Assembly: GCF_000331305.1 (NCBI RefSeq)
Contig: NZ_KB217478.1
Coordinates: 676,904-740,903, forward strand
Direction: 5' to 3'
Length of the DNA: 64,000 bases
Source of the DNA: Calothrix sp. PCC 7103
GTDB taxonomy: Bacteria > Cyanobacteriota > Cyanobacteriia > Cyanobacteriales > Nostocaceae
The stretch's first letter is position 1. Each line of letters begins with the position of its first letter. The notes below the pieces were generated by a model. The model saw only the letters and a list, made by a program, of their open reading frames with translations. It did no database searches and was not told the DNA's origin. Positions 53,537 to 62,916 of the stretch are shown here, in pieces. The translations under genes were made by a program, and so were the position numbers.

Positions 53537-55870
53537 ATGGGGAAAAGGTCGCTGCAAGCGTCGTCTGAAGGTATAAGAAAGGCAAGACAAGCTTTCAAAC
53601 GCAAAGGGTGGACGCAAGAAAATTTAGCAAGTGAAGTTGGTTTAGAAACTCGTCAGCCAATTTGGAAGTTTTTTTCCGGAAAACCCGTAGAACGACAGGT
53701 TTTTAATGAAATTTGCCAAATTTTGAATATTAACCCCGAAGAAATAATTCAAGCAGAGGGAAATACTCAAGAGCAAAATATAGAGTCCACAAAAGTTAGT
53801 ACAAATTTACCTTCTGACTCTGAAAAAAGAATAAGGTCAGTACTCAAAGAGAAAACTCAGCACCAGTGTGGGACTCTACGCTTTTTAGATGTTTCCCGTC
53901 CTTTGTATTTAGAGGATATTTACGTTGATATCAATGTATCAGAAGAAATATCAAGTCACAAATGGTTAAAAATTGAGAGTTTACAAAATCCAAAGCCAGA
54001 TTTAAGCTTGTCTCAACTTAATCGATTAGAGATAAAGAAATCTCAACAATCAGGGTTTGATATTGCAGTCAAATACCCAAGAATCATAGTACAAGGAAGA
54101 CCAGGTTCAGGTAAGAGTACATTTTTACAAGCGATTGCAATTTACTGTAGTCAAGGCAAATTGCTAGCCGATAGTATTCCTATTCTTATCAGCCTAAAAA
54201 GTTTTGCTCAAAAATACGAAGTATATAATCAAAGTCTATTTGATTATATACTTGAATGCTTAAATAACGAAATTAATCATTTAGAGCTTAACGGTATCCT
54301 TCACGATGGAAGAGCTTTAATTTTACTTGATGGATTAGACGAAGTTCAGGAAAAATTGAGCAAAAATATCATTACGGAAATTAATAGCTTTACAGACAAA
54401 TTCTACAAGTGTAGATTTATTATCACATGTAGAACAGCGGCACAATTATATAATTTTAGATATTTTGTAGAAGTCGAAATAGTTGATTTTAATGAATCTC
54501 AAATTGTAATTTTTGTGTATCAATGGTTTTTGACTGTGGCTCTAACTTCCTTTGCAGCAGCAAAAACTTTAGCTGAACAATTTATTCACAAGCTTGAACT
54601 TTCAGAAAATCATCAGATTCATGAACTAACGACAACACCTTTATTACTTAGTATTGCTTGTTTAATATTTCACACTCATGGTGACTTCCCTCGCTCGCGT
54701 TCTGAAATTTACAAACAAGGTTTAGAATTACTTTTAATACGTTGGGATGAAGCTAGAGGAATTGAAAGAGATGAGTTATATCGTTATTTTTCGCTATTGG
54801 ATAAAATTAAATTACTGAGCCAGATTGCAAAAATTTATTTTACAGAACATCAATATTATTTTACCGAAAGTAGAACTCAACAATTGATTGCAAATTATTT
54901 ACGCCAATCATATACATCAAAAAACATTGAAGATACGGAAGCTTTGTTACTAGATAGTCATGCAATTTTAAAAGCGATAGAAGCACAACATGGATTATTA
55001 GTACAAAGGGCACGAGGAATTTATTCATTTTCTCATATAACGTTTCAAGAGTATTTAACAGCGCGTGATATTGTTGCTAACGTTAATTTAAACAGTTTAG
55101 ATGAGTTAGTTAATTATATACACGTACAATCGTGGAAGGAAATATTTTTACTCGTAGCCGAAATGCTACCATCGGCTGATAATTTATTAATTTTGATGAA
55201 GCAACAAATTGACCTTATTATTGCTACCAACCCGAAATTACAAAGCTTTATAAATTGGGTATTGCAAAAATCAGAATTAATAGATTTTACTAGTAAAACA
55301 AGTACTACAAATTTATCTAAGACTGCTATACGCGCGTTTTACTTCACGCATGGACTGCCTAGTGAGCATCCATTGGCATATAACCAAGATATCACACTAC
55401 ATTTAGATTGTTACCTAGCCGCCAATCTGCCTATTAAAATGAGTTTAGATATGGCATTAACTCATGCATTTGCAATTAGTTCAGCTATTACTCCTGATGT
55501 TTTCCATCAGCGCTTAAGAGCAATGCATTTAGCACTTGACCTTAAACATCTGCTAGTAGATAACGATTTATTAAGTGATATTTTATACGATTTACGCAGC
55601 AAACTACCAAATGTAGACGAAGATAGACAAACTTTAAGATTGTGGTGGCAACTACACGGCGCCGTATGGATAGAGAAATTACGGAGTATAATGATTGAAG
55701 ATTTTCAGATTGGTTATAATTGGGAATTTAATTTTAAAGAATGTAAATTAATTGAACAATATTGGAATGCCTGCCAATTGCTACTCGATTGTCTTAATAA
55801 TGCAAGTAGTAATTCGTCAGATAGTACATGCCAATCAATAAAAGAAAGTTTATTTTTACATCAGTCTTAA
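53537..55870 (+). CDS. HTH-NACHT ATPase (NLR-like STAND protein)
   Basis: A 777-residue protein. The N-terminal helix-turn-helix-like region (GWTQENLASEVGLETRQPIW, about 25-45) is characteristic of cyanobacterial NACHT proteins. NACHT follows with Walker A GRPGSGKST (187-195, Lys193), Walker B ALILLDGLDEV (Asp265, Asp268, Glu269) and sensor FIITCRTAA, then winged-helix/helical parts and YSFSHITFQEYLTARDI. The C-terminal ~220 residues (FTHGLPSEHPLAYN... LRLWWQLHGAVW) are helical without WD40, TPR or LRR repeats. Related bacterial NACHT proteins act in phage defence or regulation. Here it sits in a run of two-component genes, 53 bp behind REC-EAL. Role inferred only. Confidence 0.92.
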   Translation: MGKRSLQASSEGIRKARQAFKRKGWTQENLASEVGLETRQPIWKFFSGKPVERQVFNEICQILNINPEEIIQAEGNTQEQNIESTKVSTNLPSDSEKRIRSVLKEKTQHQCGTLRFLDVSRPLYLEDIYVDINVSEEISSHKWLKIESLQNPKPDLSLSQLNRLEIKKSQQSGFDIAVKYPRIIVQGRPGSGKSTFLQAIAIYCSQGKLLADSIPILISLKSFAQKYEVYNQSLFDYILECLNNEINHLELNGILHDGRALILLDGLDEVQEKLSKNIITEINSFTDKFYKCRFIITCRTAAQLYNFRYFVEVEIVDFNESQIVIFVYQWFLTVALTSFAAAKTLAEQFIHKLELSENHQIHELTTTPLLLSIACLIFHTHGDFPRSRSEIYKQGLELLLIRWDEARGIERDELYRYFSLLDKIKLLSQIAKIYFTEHQYYFTESRTQQLIANYLRQSYTSKNIEDTEALLLDSHAILKAIEAQHGLLVQRARGIYSFSHITFQEYLTARDIVANVNLNSLDELVNYIHVQSWKEIFLLVAEMLPSADNLLILMKQQIDLIIATNPKLQSFINWVLQKSELIDFTSKTSTTNLSKTAIRAFYFTHGLPSEHPLAYNQDITLHLDCYLAANLPIKMSLDMALTHAFAISSAITPDVFHQRLRAMHLALDLKHLLVDNDLLSDILYDLRSKLPNVDEDRQTLRLWWQLHGAVWIEKLRSIMIEDFQIGYNWEFNFKECKLIEQYWNACQLLLDCLNNASSNSSDSTCQSIKESLFLHQS

Positions 55871-55985
55871 AAGATAAGTATGTCGTAAATAGAAACGTAT
55901 ATTTAATTCTTAACTATTAGAAAATTTTACTTAAATTTAGTCACATTTGAGTAAAATATGTCAAGGCAATTTAAAAGTATTTCAT

Positions 55986-57512
55986 ATGAATATTAATGAC
56001 TGGCAAGTTTTAGCAAACAGCCCTCTAGGTAAACTACTTGAGAATAACAATCAAGCCTTTTGGGTTTGTTCCGCTGATTTAAGTCAAATAGTTTACACAA
56101 GCCCTACTTACAAAAAAATATTTGGGCGCCAAATGACTAATCTCAATGAAGGTGCAAAGTCTTTTCTCGAAGGCATTTGCACTGAAGACAAAGAGAGAAT
56201 CAATACAGCACTTCAAACTTTAACACAACAAGGCGCCCAATTAAATGAAGAATACCGTATTGTTCGCCCTGATGGTCAAGTGAGGTGGATACATAACCGT
56301 GCGCTTGCTTCGTTCGACATTAGTGAAAACATACAATATATTACAGGTATTGCCGAAGATGTAACTGAGCGTAAAGTCGCATCTTTGAACTTAGTGGCTG
56401 ATAAAGAGAAATATCTTCAGCTTTTTCATAACCTAGACGCTGTTTTCTGGGTTTCTGACACTAGCGTAAGCGAATGCTATTATATCAGCCCAGGATATGA
56501 AAAAATTTGGGGTCGTGCTTGTGCCGAAATTTATTCTAACCCTATGTCTTTTCTCAAATCCATTCATCCTGATGATGTAGAACGAGTAATTGCTGTTGCG
56601 GTTGGTAAAAATGCCTGTCATATGGACGAAGAATATCGTATTATTCGTCCTGATGGTACACTGCGTTGGGTATGTGACCGAACCTTTCCTATATACGACG
56701 AGCATGGTAATTTATTTAGAGTGGCTGGTGTTGCTAAAGATATCACCCATCGTAAGCAAGCCGAAGAACAAACCTTAAAAGCCTTACAACGTGAGCGTGA
56801 ACTGAGCGAATGTAAAACTAAATTTATTGCTATAACCTCCCATGAAATTCGCACACCACTTGCAACGATTCAATCTTCGTGTGATATGTTGCAGCACTAT
56901 GCAAATAATCTCACTGAAGACAAAAAGCAAGCACATTTTTATAAAATAGAAACTTCTGTCAAACGTATTACAGAAATAGTTCAAAATATACTACTATTAT
57001 CTGAAGTTGAGGCGAATGCTCTACAATTTCAACCTACTAATGTAGATGTGGTACAGTTATGCCAGGATATAATTAGCAGTTTAATTAATCAAACTGAAAA
57101 AAATCGCCTCAAGTTTATGGCGCCGACTTCCAGTATAAAAGCACTACTTGACTCTCAACTTGTCTGTCACATTATTACAAATTTATTAGAAAATGCCTTC
57201 AAATATTCACCTATTAATAGTGAAGTGAAATTAGATGTGAATTGTTATGGGCAAACGATAATATTTGATGTTGAAGATCAAGGTATTGGTATTCCAACGG
57301 AGGACATGTCTCGTATTTTTGATTCTTTCTATCGTGCTAATAATGTAGCCACTATTTCTGGTACTGGCTTAGGGTTATCAATAGTTAAACAGTGCGTAGA
57401 CTTACACAAAGGTGAAATAGCCGTTAATAGCGTTATAGGTAAGGGTGCAACTTTTAGCGTCAAGCTTCCTACTGTAGTTCAAACTAAATGCTCCAACCAT
57501 CTGACACTTTAA
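55986..57512 (+). CDS. PAS-PAS sensor histidine kinase
   Basis: A 508-residue soluble kinase from ATG 55986 (a TTG at 55947 would add 13 residues). Two PAS/PAC sensors (QAFWVCSADLSQIVYTSPTY and AVFWVSDTSVSECYYISPGY) each end in EYRI[IV]RPDG...DVTERK-like motifs and look like a tandem duplication. HisKA has His286 in TSHEIRTPLATI, and HATPase is complete (NLLENAFKYS, GTGLGLSIVKQCVDLHKG). No receiver. It belongs to the same kinase clade as 39186, 40325 and 50938. It is the last gene of the rightward run and converges on the antiporter gene with a 20-bp gap. Confidence 0.93.
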   Translation: MNINDWQVLANSPLGKLLENNNQAFWVCSADLSQIVYTSPTYKKIFGRQMTNLNEGAKSFLEGICTEDKERINTALQTLTQQGAQLNEEYRIVRPDGQVRWIHNRALASFDISENIQYITGIAEDVTERKVASLNLVADKEKYLQLFHNLDAVFWVSDTSVSECYYISPGYEKIWGRACAEIYSNPMSFLKSIHPDDVERVIAVAVGKNACHMDEEYRIIRPDGTLRWVCDRTFPIYDEHGNLFRVAGVAKDITHRKQAEEQTLKALQRERELSECKTKFIAITSHEIRTPLATIQSSCDMLQHYANNLTEDKKQAHFYKIETSVKRITEIVQNILLLSEVEANALQFQPTNVDVVQLCQDIISSLINQTEKNRLKFMAPTSSIKALLDSQLVCHIITNLLENAFKYSPINSEVKLDVNCYGQTIIFDVEDQGIGIPTEDMSRIFDSFYRANNVATISGTGLGLSIVKQCVDLHKGEIAVNSVIGKGATFSVKLPTVVQTKCSNHLTL

Positions 57513-57532
57513 TTAGTAATTTTGGCTTCTAT

Positions 57533-59251
57533 TTATAACGGTCGAATACTGCGATATCTATCTATACGGATATTTTTAATTACACTATGTATATGTTCGT
57601 CTGCTTCACCCAAAGTTGTTAACAAGTGGGCGCCTAGTTCTAAGGCAGCTTCAAATTCTGGCTGTACTACTTCCTTGGCGCCCATTTGAGTCAGCAAATC
57701 AATCTCGTTATTATAATGTGAACGCGCAATTACATCCAAAGAAGGTGCAATCTTCAATGCTCGTTGTAAAAGTAAACGAGTGCTAGAGGGGTCGGGTAGT
57801 GCAATAGCCAAAGCACTGGCATTTTTTAAATGAGCTTTTTCTAATACTAACTCCGAATCTGCATCGCCAAAAATATAGGGAATTTGCAGCATTCTCAAAC
57901 GTTGAATTGCAGCCTCACTATTCTCAATCACCAAAATTGGGTATCCTTGATTTTGAAGTATGTTGACAATGATTTGTCCAACTCTGCCGTAACCAGCTAC
58001 AACAACATGACCACTTATAGTTTCTGGAATCGATAAAAGCTTTGGTTGTGCCACACTGCTGAAATACTTTGCAAACAAAGGCACTTGACTAAATTTATCA
58101 GCAAGGTAAGGAGAAATATTGAGCCAGATAGGTGTAAGCACCAAAGTAATGGCTGTTGTGCCCAATAAAAGCAAGTAAGTTTTTTCTGTAATTAATCCTT
58201 GCCGTAAACCAGCCAATGCCAATACGAATGAAAATTCTCCGATTTGATTAATTCCTAAACTTGTAATAATGGCAGTTTTGATAGAATAACCAAATTTGAG
58301 AACAATGGGTAAAATAATAATTGCTTTACCCAACATTACTAAAGTCACTAAAACCAATATCAAACCAAAGTTTTGGAACAAAACACCTGGATTTATTAAC
58401 ATACCAATTGAGGCAAAGAAAAGACATGCAAAAGTATCTCGTAGCGGTAAAACTTTTGCTAACGCATGGTCTGAATAATCAACTCCAGAAACCATTAAAC
58501 CTGCAACAAAGGCGCCCATTTCTATCGAAAGACCTAGTTGTGCTGTAACTAATGCGACTCCTAAACATAGTGCAATTACTGTTATCAAAAACAATTCAGT
58601 ATTTTCGGTTGCCGCGACGCGAGTAATTAACCCAGGTACTATCCAACGACTAAATCCTACAGATAAAGCTAAAAAAACTATAACTTTTAATAAAGCGGCG
58701 CCTATTGCGAATACAATACTACTAGGTTGGTTTAAAGCAGGTAACAAAGCTAACATGAACCCTAGTACCAAGTCTTGAGCAATTAAAATTGCTAACATAA
58801 CTTGACCGTGGAGAGTATAAGTCTCACCTCGTTCTGCAAGCGTTTTTAATACTACCGCTGTCGAAGAAAACGACAGAACAACTCCTAAAAAAATACCTTG
58901 GAGAATCCCATCAACCCAACCTATTAAAATTGTCAACAATGCAACAACAGCAGTAGTCAAACCTATTTGCAATAAGCTACCCTTCAAGGCAATATCTTTG
59001 ACTCTTTTGAGTTCCGAAAGTGAAAATTCAACTCCAAGCGCAAACAACAGAAAAGCAACACCAATCGTAGCAAGAGACTGAATTCGTGTTACATCACTAA
59101 GAAGCTTGAAACCAAACGGTCCAACAATCATTCCACTAACTAAATAACCGAGTAAAACAGGTTGACGCAATCGGTTAACTAAATATCCCCCTAAAGCGGA
59201 AGTAGCCAAAACAGTTGTGAAATCTAGAATTAGACCATGTTCTGCTGCCAT
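57533..59251 (-). CDS. KefB-type cation:proton antiporter with RCK domain
   Basis: A 572-residue CPA2 transporter. About 12-13 membrane helices (residues 5-395) include GYLVSGMIVGPFGFKL, FALGVEFSLSEL and the family's LIAQDLVLGFMLAL region. A cytosolic NAD-binding TrkA-N/RCK domain follows (HVVVAGYGRVGQIIVNIL, then IPYIFGDADSE and VIARSHYNNEIDLL). It exchanges K+ or Na+ for protons across the cytoplasmic or thylakoid membrane, gated by nucleotide. There is no TrkA-C domain. It is transcribed with or after the asparagine-synthetase-like gene 48 bp upstream. Confidence 0.92.
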   Translation of the reverse strand: MAAEHGLILDFTTVLATSALGGYLVNRLRQPVLLGYLVSGMIVGPFGFKLLSDVTRIQSLATIGVAFLLFALGVEFSLSELKRVKDIALKGSLLQIGLTTAVVALLTILIGWVDGILQGIFLGVVLSFSSTAVVLKTLAERGETYTLHGQVMLAILIAQDLVLGFMLALLPALNQPSSIVFAIGAALLKVIVFLALSVGFSRWIVPGLITRVAATENTELFLITVIALCLGVALVTAQLGLSIEMGAFVAGLMVSGVDYSDHALAKVLPLRDTFACLFFASIGMLINPGVLFQNFGLILVLVTLVMLGKAIIILPIVLKFGYSIKTAIITSLGINQIGEFSFVLALAGLRQGLITEKTYLLLLGTTAITLVLTPIWLNISPYLADKFSQVPLFAKYFSSVAQPKLLSIPETISGHVVVAGYGRVGQIIVNILQNQGYPILVIENSEAAIQRLRMLQIPYIFGDADSELVLEKAHLKNASALAIALPDPSSTRLLLQRALKIAPSLDVIARSHYNNEIDLLTQMGAKEVVQPEFEAALELGAHLLTTLGEADEHIHSVIKNIRIDRYRSIRPL

Positions 59252-59299
59252 TTTTTTTATTTTTGGTAAAAGGAAAACACCCTCAATACAATAGTAATA

Positions 59300-61012
59300 T
59301 TAACGATTCACTTGTAACCATTTTTCTAAACTAACCAATAACCATAGTTTTACACCGTATCTTCTCCACGTATCACCACGGTAGTTTAGCCAATCTTTAA
59401 TTAAACTTTGATTAAAATACGGCGCCGTCATTGCGTTTCTATTTAATAATAAACTTCTGGCTTCGCGTTGCCAATATTTACGGAAACCTAGCTGAACTGG
59501 TACCATCATGCCACTTTTGGGACGATTGATAATCGCATCGGGTACTATATCCGCTACTGCTTGCTTTAAAACCGCTTTTTCTTCGACTCCAGACAATTTA
59601 TACTGTGGAGGTATTTGCATACTTAAATCTACAACCCGTTGATCGAATAAAGGTGAAAGTCCTAACAATCCAGCAGCAGTACTCGTATTATTGACTTTAG
59701 TCAATATCTGGTCGGCACCTTTATATTTAATATTAATTGCCATTAGTCTATTTAAATAGTTATCTTTTGAATATAAATCTTCAGTAAATACCGATGGGGC
59801 ATTACTAACTGCTTTCCATACGTCCGGTTTAAGTAGTAGCGGTAAATCAATAGCACATTTTTGGAAAGAAGTTAAATAAGCTTGTAAAGTATCTTGATTT
59901 GTCACCGAAGCATATAAATTATTTATCAACATCGGTTGATTTTTGGGACCACCAAAACAAGGGTCTCCACCTTCACCATTGAGTATTGTTCCAACATATT
60001 CCCGTGCAAGTTGAGCTACCAATAAATTTGGCACAGTTAAAGGATCTCCTATCGGGTCATCCAAATACGTCATTACTTCAGGCAAACGTTCCCACATATC
60101 TTTAAAAGTAATTTCGAGAATGTGGTGCTGAGTTTGACAATGTTCTGCCACCAAACTCGAAAATTCTAACTCATTTGGACATTCGGCACCAAAATGAATC
60201 GAAAAAGTATGAACTGGTGCGTTATGAAGCTTACTTACAAGTGCAGTCACACTACTAGAGTCTAAACCACCCGAAAGCAAAACTCCCACAGGTTGATTTT
60301 GAGGTAAATATTCTTTAATAACTTGGTCTAAAAGCTGCCGTAACTTTTCCCCATGCCATGATAAAGGTTTATCACTATCAATAATTTGCTCCTTAAGTTG
60401 CCAAAAAGAATGAATTTCTCCCGAAGGTAATTTTAGTAGCGTTCCTGGACGCAATTCTTTAACATCATTCCACAAAGTTTTCTCTCCAGGAACAAAAGCA
60501 CAGCACAAATAATCACGCAACGCTACCACATCTAAGTCTTTAGAACGATATGGTGCAAGTGTTCTTAATAAAGGCGCCAACCAACGAGTCGAACCATTCG
60601 TTGTATAGTAAATAGTACGGGAACCAGTACAATCGCGTCCTGAATATAAAATTTGTTCATCTTTATCCCAAATTACCAGTCCAAACATACCAACTAGTAA
60701 TTTTAAAGATTCAATACCCAACTTTTCCCAAAGCTGCGCGACTAATTGAATATCATTATTTATTGAGATGCCATAAGCAAGACTTAACTCTCGTCGATTA
60801 CTCAACCAGACATCACCAACAACAACAAACCGTTGGTTATTGCTCAACGCAACCGCTTTACTATCGGGTGCAATAATTATAACTTTATTATCTCTCCAAA
60901 ATATATTCTCTACCGAGAGTGAGTCTACATAGCCATAAGCTATCTGCCAGGTGGTTACTACATTACCTGGTGCAGCTATAGATTCACGGTTAAAAAAAGC
61001 GTTAAATAGCAT
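59300..61012 (-). CDS. Asparagine-synthetase-like protein without the glutaminase cysteine
   Basis: A 570-residue two-domain protein. The N-terminal Ntn-type region (about 1-190: FVVVGDVWLSNRRELSLAYG, LKLLVGMFGLVIWD, GRDCTGSRTIYY) lacks the catalytic Cys2; it begins MLFNAFFNR instead of MCGI. The C-terminal ATP-pyrophosphatase region has SGGLDSSS (247-254), LDDPIGDP and LNGEGGDPCFGG. It can probably adenylate a carboxylate but not hydrolyse glutamine, as in beta-lactam synthetases and lasso-peptide cyclases. It is divergent by 17 bp from an amidase gene, which might supply ammonia or work on the same product. No peptide precursor gene was seen nearby. Substrate unknown. Confidence 0.85.
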   Translation of the reverse strand: MLFNAFFNRESIAAPGNVVTTWQIAYGYVDSLSVENIFWRDNKVIIIAPDSKAVALSNNQRFVVVGDVWLSNRRELSLAYGISINNDIQLVAQLWEKLGIESLKLLVGMFGLVIWDKDEQILYSGRDCTGSRTIYYTTNGSTRWLAPLLRTLAPYRSKDLDVVALRDYLCCAFVPGEKTLWNDVKELRPGTLLKLPSGEIHSFWQLKEQIIDSDKPLSWHGEKLRQLLDQVIKEYLPQNQPVGVLLSGGLDSSSVTALVSKLHNAPVHTFSIHFGAECPNELEFSSLVAEHCQTQHHILEITFKDMWERLPEVMTYLDDPIGDPLTVPNLLVAQLAREYVGTILNGEGGDPCFGGPKNQPMLINNLYASVTNQDTLQAYLTSFQKCAIDLPLLLKPDVWKAVSNAPSVFTEDLYSKDNYLNRLMAINIKYKGADQILTKVNNTSTAAGLLGLSPLFDQRVVDLSMQIPPQYKLSGVEEKAVLKQAVADIVPDAIINRPKSGMMVPVQLGFRKYWQREARSLLLNRNAMTAPYFNQSLIKDWLNYRGDTWRRYGVKLWLLVSLEKWLQVNR

Positions 61013-61029
61013 AATGCGCTCGTCATGTT
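61013..61029. promoter_or_regulatory. 17-bp divergent start region
   Basis: The start codons of the asparagine-synthetase-like and amidase genes are only 17 bp apart. Promoters and ribosome sites must therefore lie inside the opposite coding regions or overlap, which suggests tight co-regulation or leaderless transcripts. Confidence 0.4.
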
Positions 61030-62307
61030 ATGAACCAATCCCTATACAATCTAACTCAACATTACTTCAAAAAAATTTACAAGTTAAATCCAGAATTAAA
61101 CGCTTTCATTACCGTTACTGAGCAAGAAGCGTTATTAACAGCAACACAACTTGACTCAGAAATCGACGCTGGTAAGGTCAAAAGATTATTGCATGGTATA
61201 CCGATAGTAATAAAAGATAATATAGACACTGCGAACATAATTACTACTGTTGGTACAGAATTGTTTCACCAACGTATACCTGTAGTAGATGCGGATATTG
61301 TAACAAGATTAAAACAAGCAGGCGCCATTATTCTGGGTAAAACTAATTTAAGCGAGTTTGGCGCCGATATTACAGGAAACAACCGTTTCTATGGTAACGT
61401 TCGCAGTGCGGTAAATCCGAATTATTCTCCAGGTGGTTCTTCGAGTGGTACAGCGACAGCAGTTGCAGCAAATTTATGTGTTGGTGGTATTGGTACAGAC
61501 ACAGGAGGTTCGATACGTGTCCCTGCTAGCTGGTCTGGAATAGTTGGATTGCGACCTACTCAGTCTATAATTAGTACAGATGGTGTTTTTAAACGGGCAC
61601 CAAGTTTTGATACAGTTGGTGTAATGGCAAGTAAAGTCACAGATGTAGAAATATTATTTAATGCCATTTTACACCCTCTGGCTTTACCCAATATGTCACC
61701 TCCATCTACATATAAGTTAGGTGTTATTAATAACTATACATTTCGTGGAGTTGATACAGAAGTTGCCGCCGCAATTCAACGTGTGATATATAGTTGTAAA
61801 CAAGCTGGCATAGAAGTTATTAATATAGAAAGTGAATTATTAAGTAATTTTAATAAAGCAAATTACTCAATTCTTGCTTTATATGAATTTAACCAAGTAT
61901 TACAAAAATATCACAATCAACATCATTTATTTGGTGATAAAGTTAATTATGATTTACGTAAAGGCGCCGCTATTTCTGGTAACAGCTACCAAAAAGCTCA
62001 AAAGCAAAGACTTTGGGAGTTCGGTAATATCCAAAATATATTCCGACAAGTTGATGCAATAATTACACCAACTACTACAACAACGGCGCCAAATATTCAA
62101 GCAGATACAAAAGTCTATCAATTAAATAGAAAGTTTGTTCTACCGTTTAGTTATTTTGGTTTACCATGTGTATCTATACCTTGTGGGTTAAGTCCACAAG
62201 GTTTACCTATTGGTTTACAAATTGTCGCCAATTCTTTTCAAGATAAGTTAATTTTGAAAATAGCCGATGATTTAGAGTCCATAATTAATTACTACTTGAT
62301 AAAGTAG
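61030..62307 (+). CDS. Amidase-signature hydrolase
   Basis: A 425-residue amidase with the complete Ser-cisSer-Lys triad: Lys62 in IVIKDNID, cis-Ser about 137 in SPGGSSSGTA, nucleophile Ser161 in GTDTGGSIRVPAS. The family hydrolyses amides to acid and ammonia. It is shorter than GatA and lacks GatA-specific C-terminal features, so it is not obviously part of GatCAB. The divergent asparagine-synthetase-like partner suggests an ammonia- or amide-linked pathway. Its last 23 bp overlap the convergent HMA2-like gene. Confidence 0.92.
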   Translation: MNQSLYNLTQHYFKKIYKLNPELNAFITVTEQEALLTATQLDSEIDAGKVKRLLHGIPIVIKDNIDTANIITTVGTELFHQRIPVVDADIVTRLKQAGAIILGKTNLSEFGADITGNNRFYGNVRSAVNPNYSPGGSSSGTATAVAANLCVGGIGTDTGGSIRVPASWSGIVGLRPTQSIISTDGVFKRAPSFDTVGVMASKVTDVEILFNAILHPLALPNMSPPSTYKLGVINNYTFRGVDTEVAAAIQRVIYSCKQAGIEVINIESELLSNFNKANYSILALYEFNQVLQKYHNQHHLFGDKVNYDLRKGAAISGNSYQKAQKQRLWEFGNIQNIFRQVDAIITPTTTTTAPNIQADTKVYQLNRKFVLPFSYFGLPCVSIPCGLSPQGLPIGLQIVANSFQDKLILKIADDLESIINYYLIK

Positions 62308-62824
62308 ATGGTGCCTGTGACGAGCGTTTAGGTAAAACAAACATTGTTGCTGATTTTAAGGTTTTCATTGTGGCTTTTAGAGTTTGTAAAGCGCGCTCCC
62401 AAAAGTCAGGTTTAGAAGGTTGTTTTGTAATTCCTTTACGAACCTTATTTATATTACGTGTGCTATCAATTAAATTTACAATGGCGTCAAAAATAGCCGA
62501 TGTAATTGACGAAGCTGTAAATCGTTTCGGAGTAGCAATATTTGGAGCCGTTTGAATCAAATTAATAAAATGTTCGCGCATTTTTTCATCATAAATATCT
62601 GATTCATAACTGATGGCAATAGATGCAGCTTGAGTATTGATGCGAACCTGTGTAACTCTAGAATCTGACTCGACTAAAGCCTTTAATTTCTCAGCATATT
62701 TAGAATCTTTTGCCAGTCGATATACATGAAAACGAACACGTCCATGAATTTCGTGGGCGACACTGTAAGCTATTTGATTACTTGCTGTATTTTTATCATT
62801 CATATTATATAATTTTATGTTCAT
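62285..62824 (-). CDS. HMA2-like domain protein
   Basis: A 179-residue protein. The N-terminal ferredoxin-like part (VAHEIHGRVRFHVYRLAKDS, VTQVRINTQAASIAISYES) resembles HMA2 domains without CxxC. The C-terminal half is basic, Ser/Thr-rich and moderately hydrophobic (ATMFVLPKR). The ATG at 62803 (MNDKNTASNQ) is an alternative start. It is similar in kind to the protein at 26702-27217, and no metal-transport ATPase is nearby. It overlaps the amidase gene end by 23 bp. Function unknown. Confidence 0.65.
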   Translation of the reverse strand: MNIKLYNMNDKNTASNQIAYSVAHEIHGRVRFHVYRLAKDSKYAEKLKALVESDSRVTQVRINTQAASIAISYESDIYDEKMREHFINLIQTAPNIATPKRFTASSITSAIFDAIVNLIDSTRNINKVRKGITKQPSKPDFWERALQTLKATMKTLKSATMFVLPKRSSQAPSTLSSSN

Positions 62825-62916
62825 TAAGTTTAATTGTATAATAATATAATTTCGTATAAAATAATGATTATATCCTGTTCCTTGTGATGTATATATAATG
62901 AGCCTAAAGACATAAA

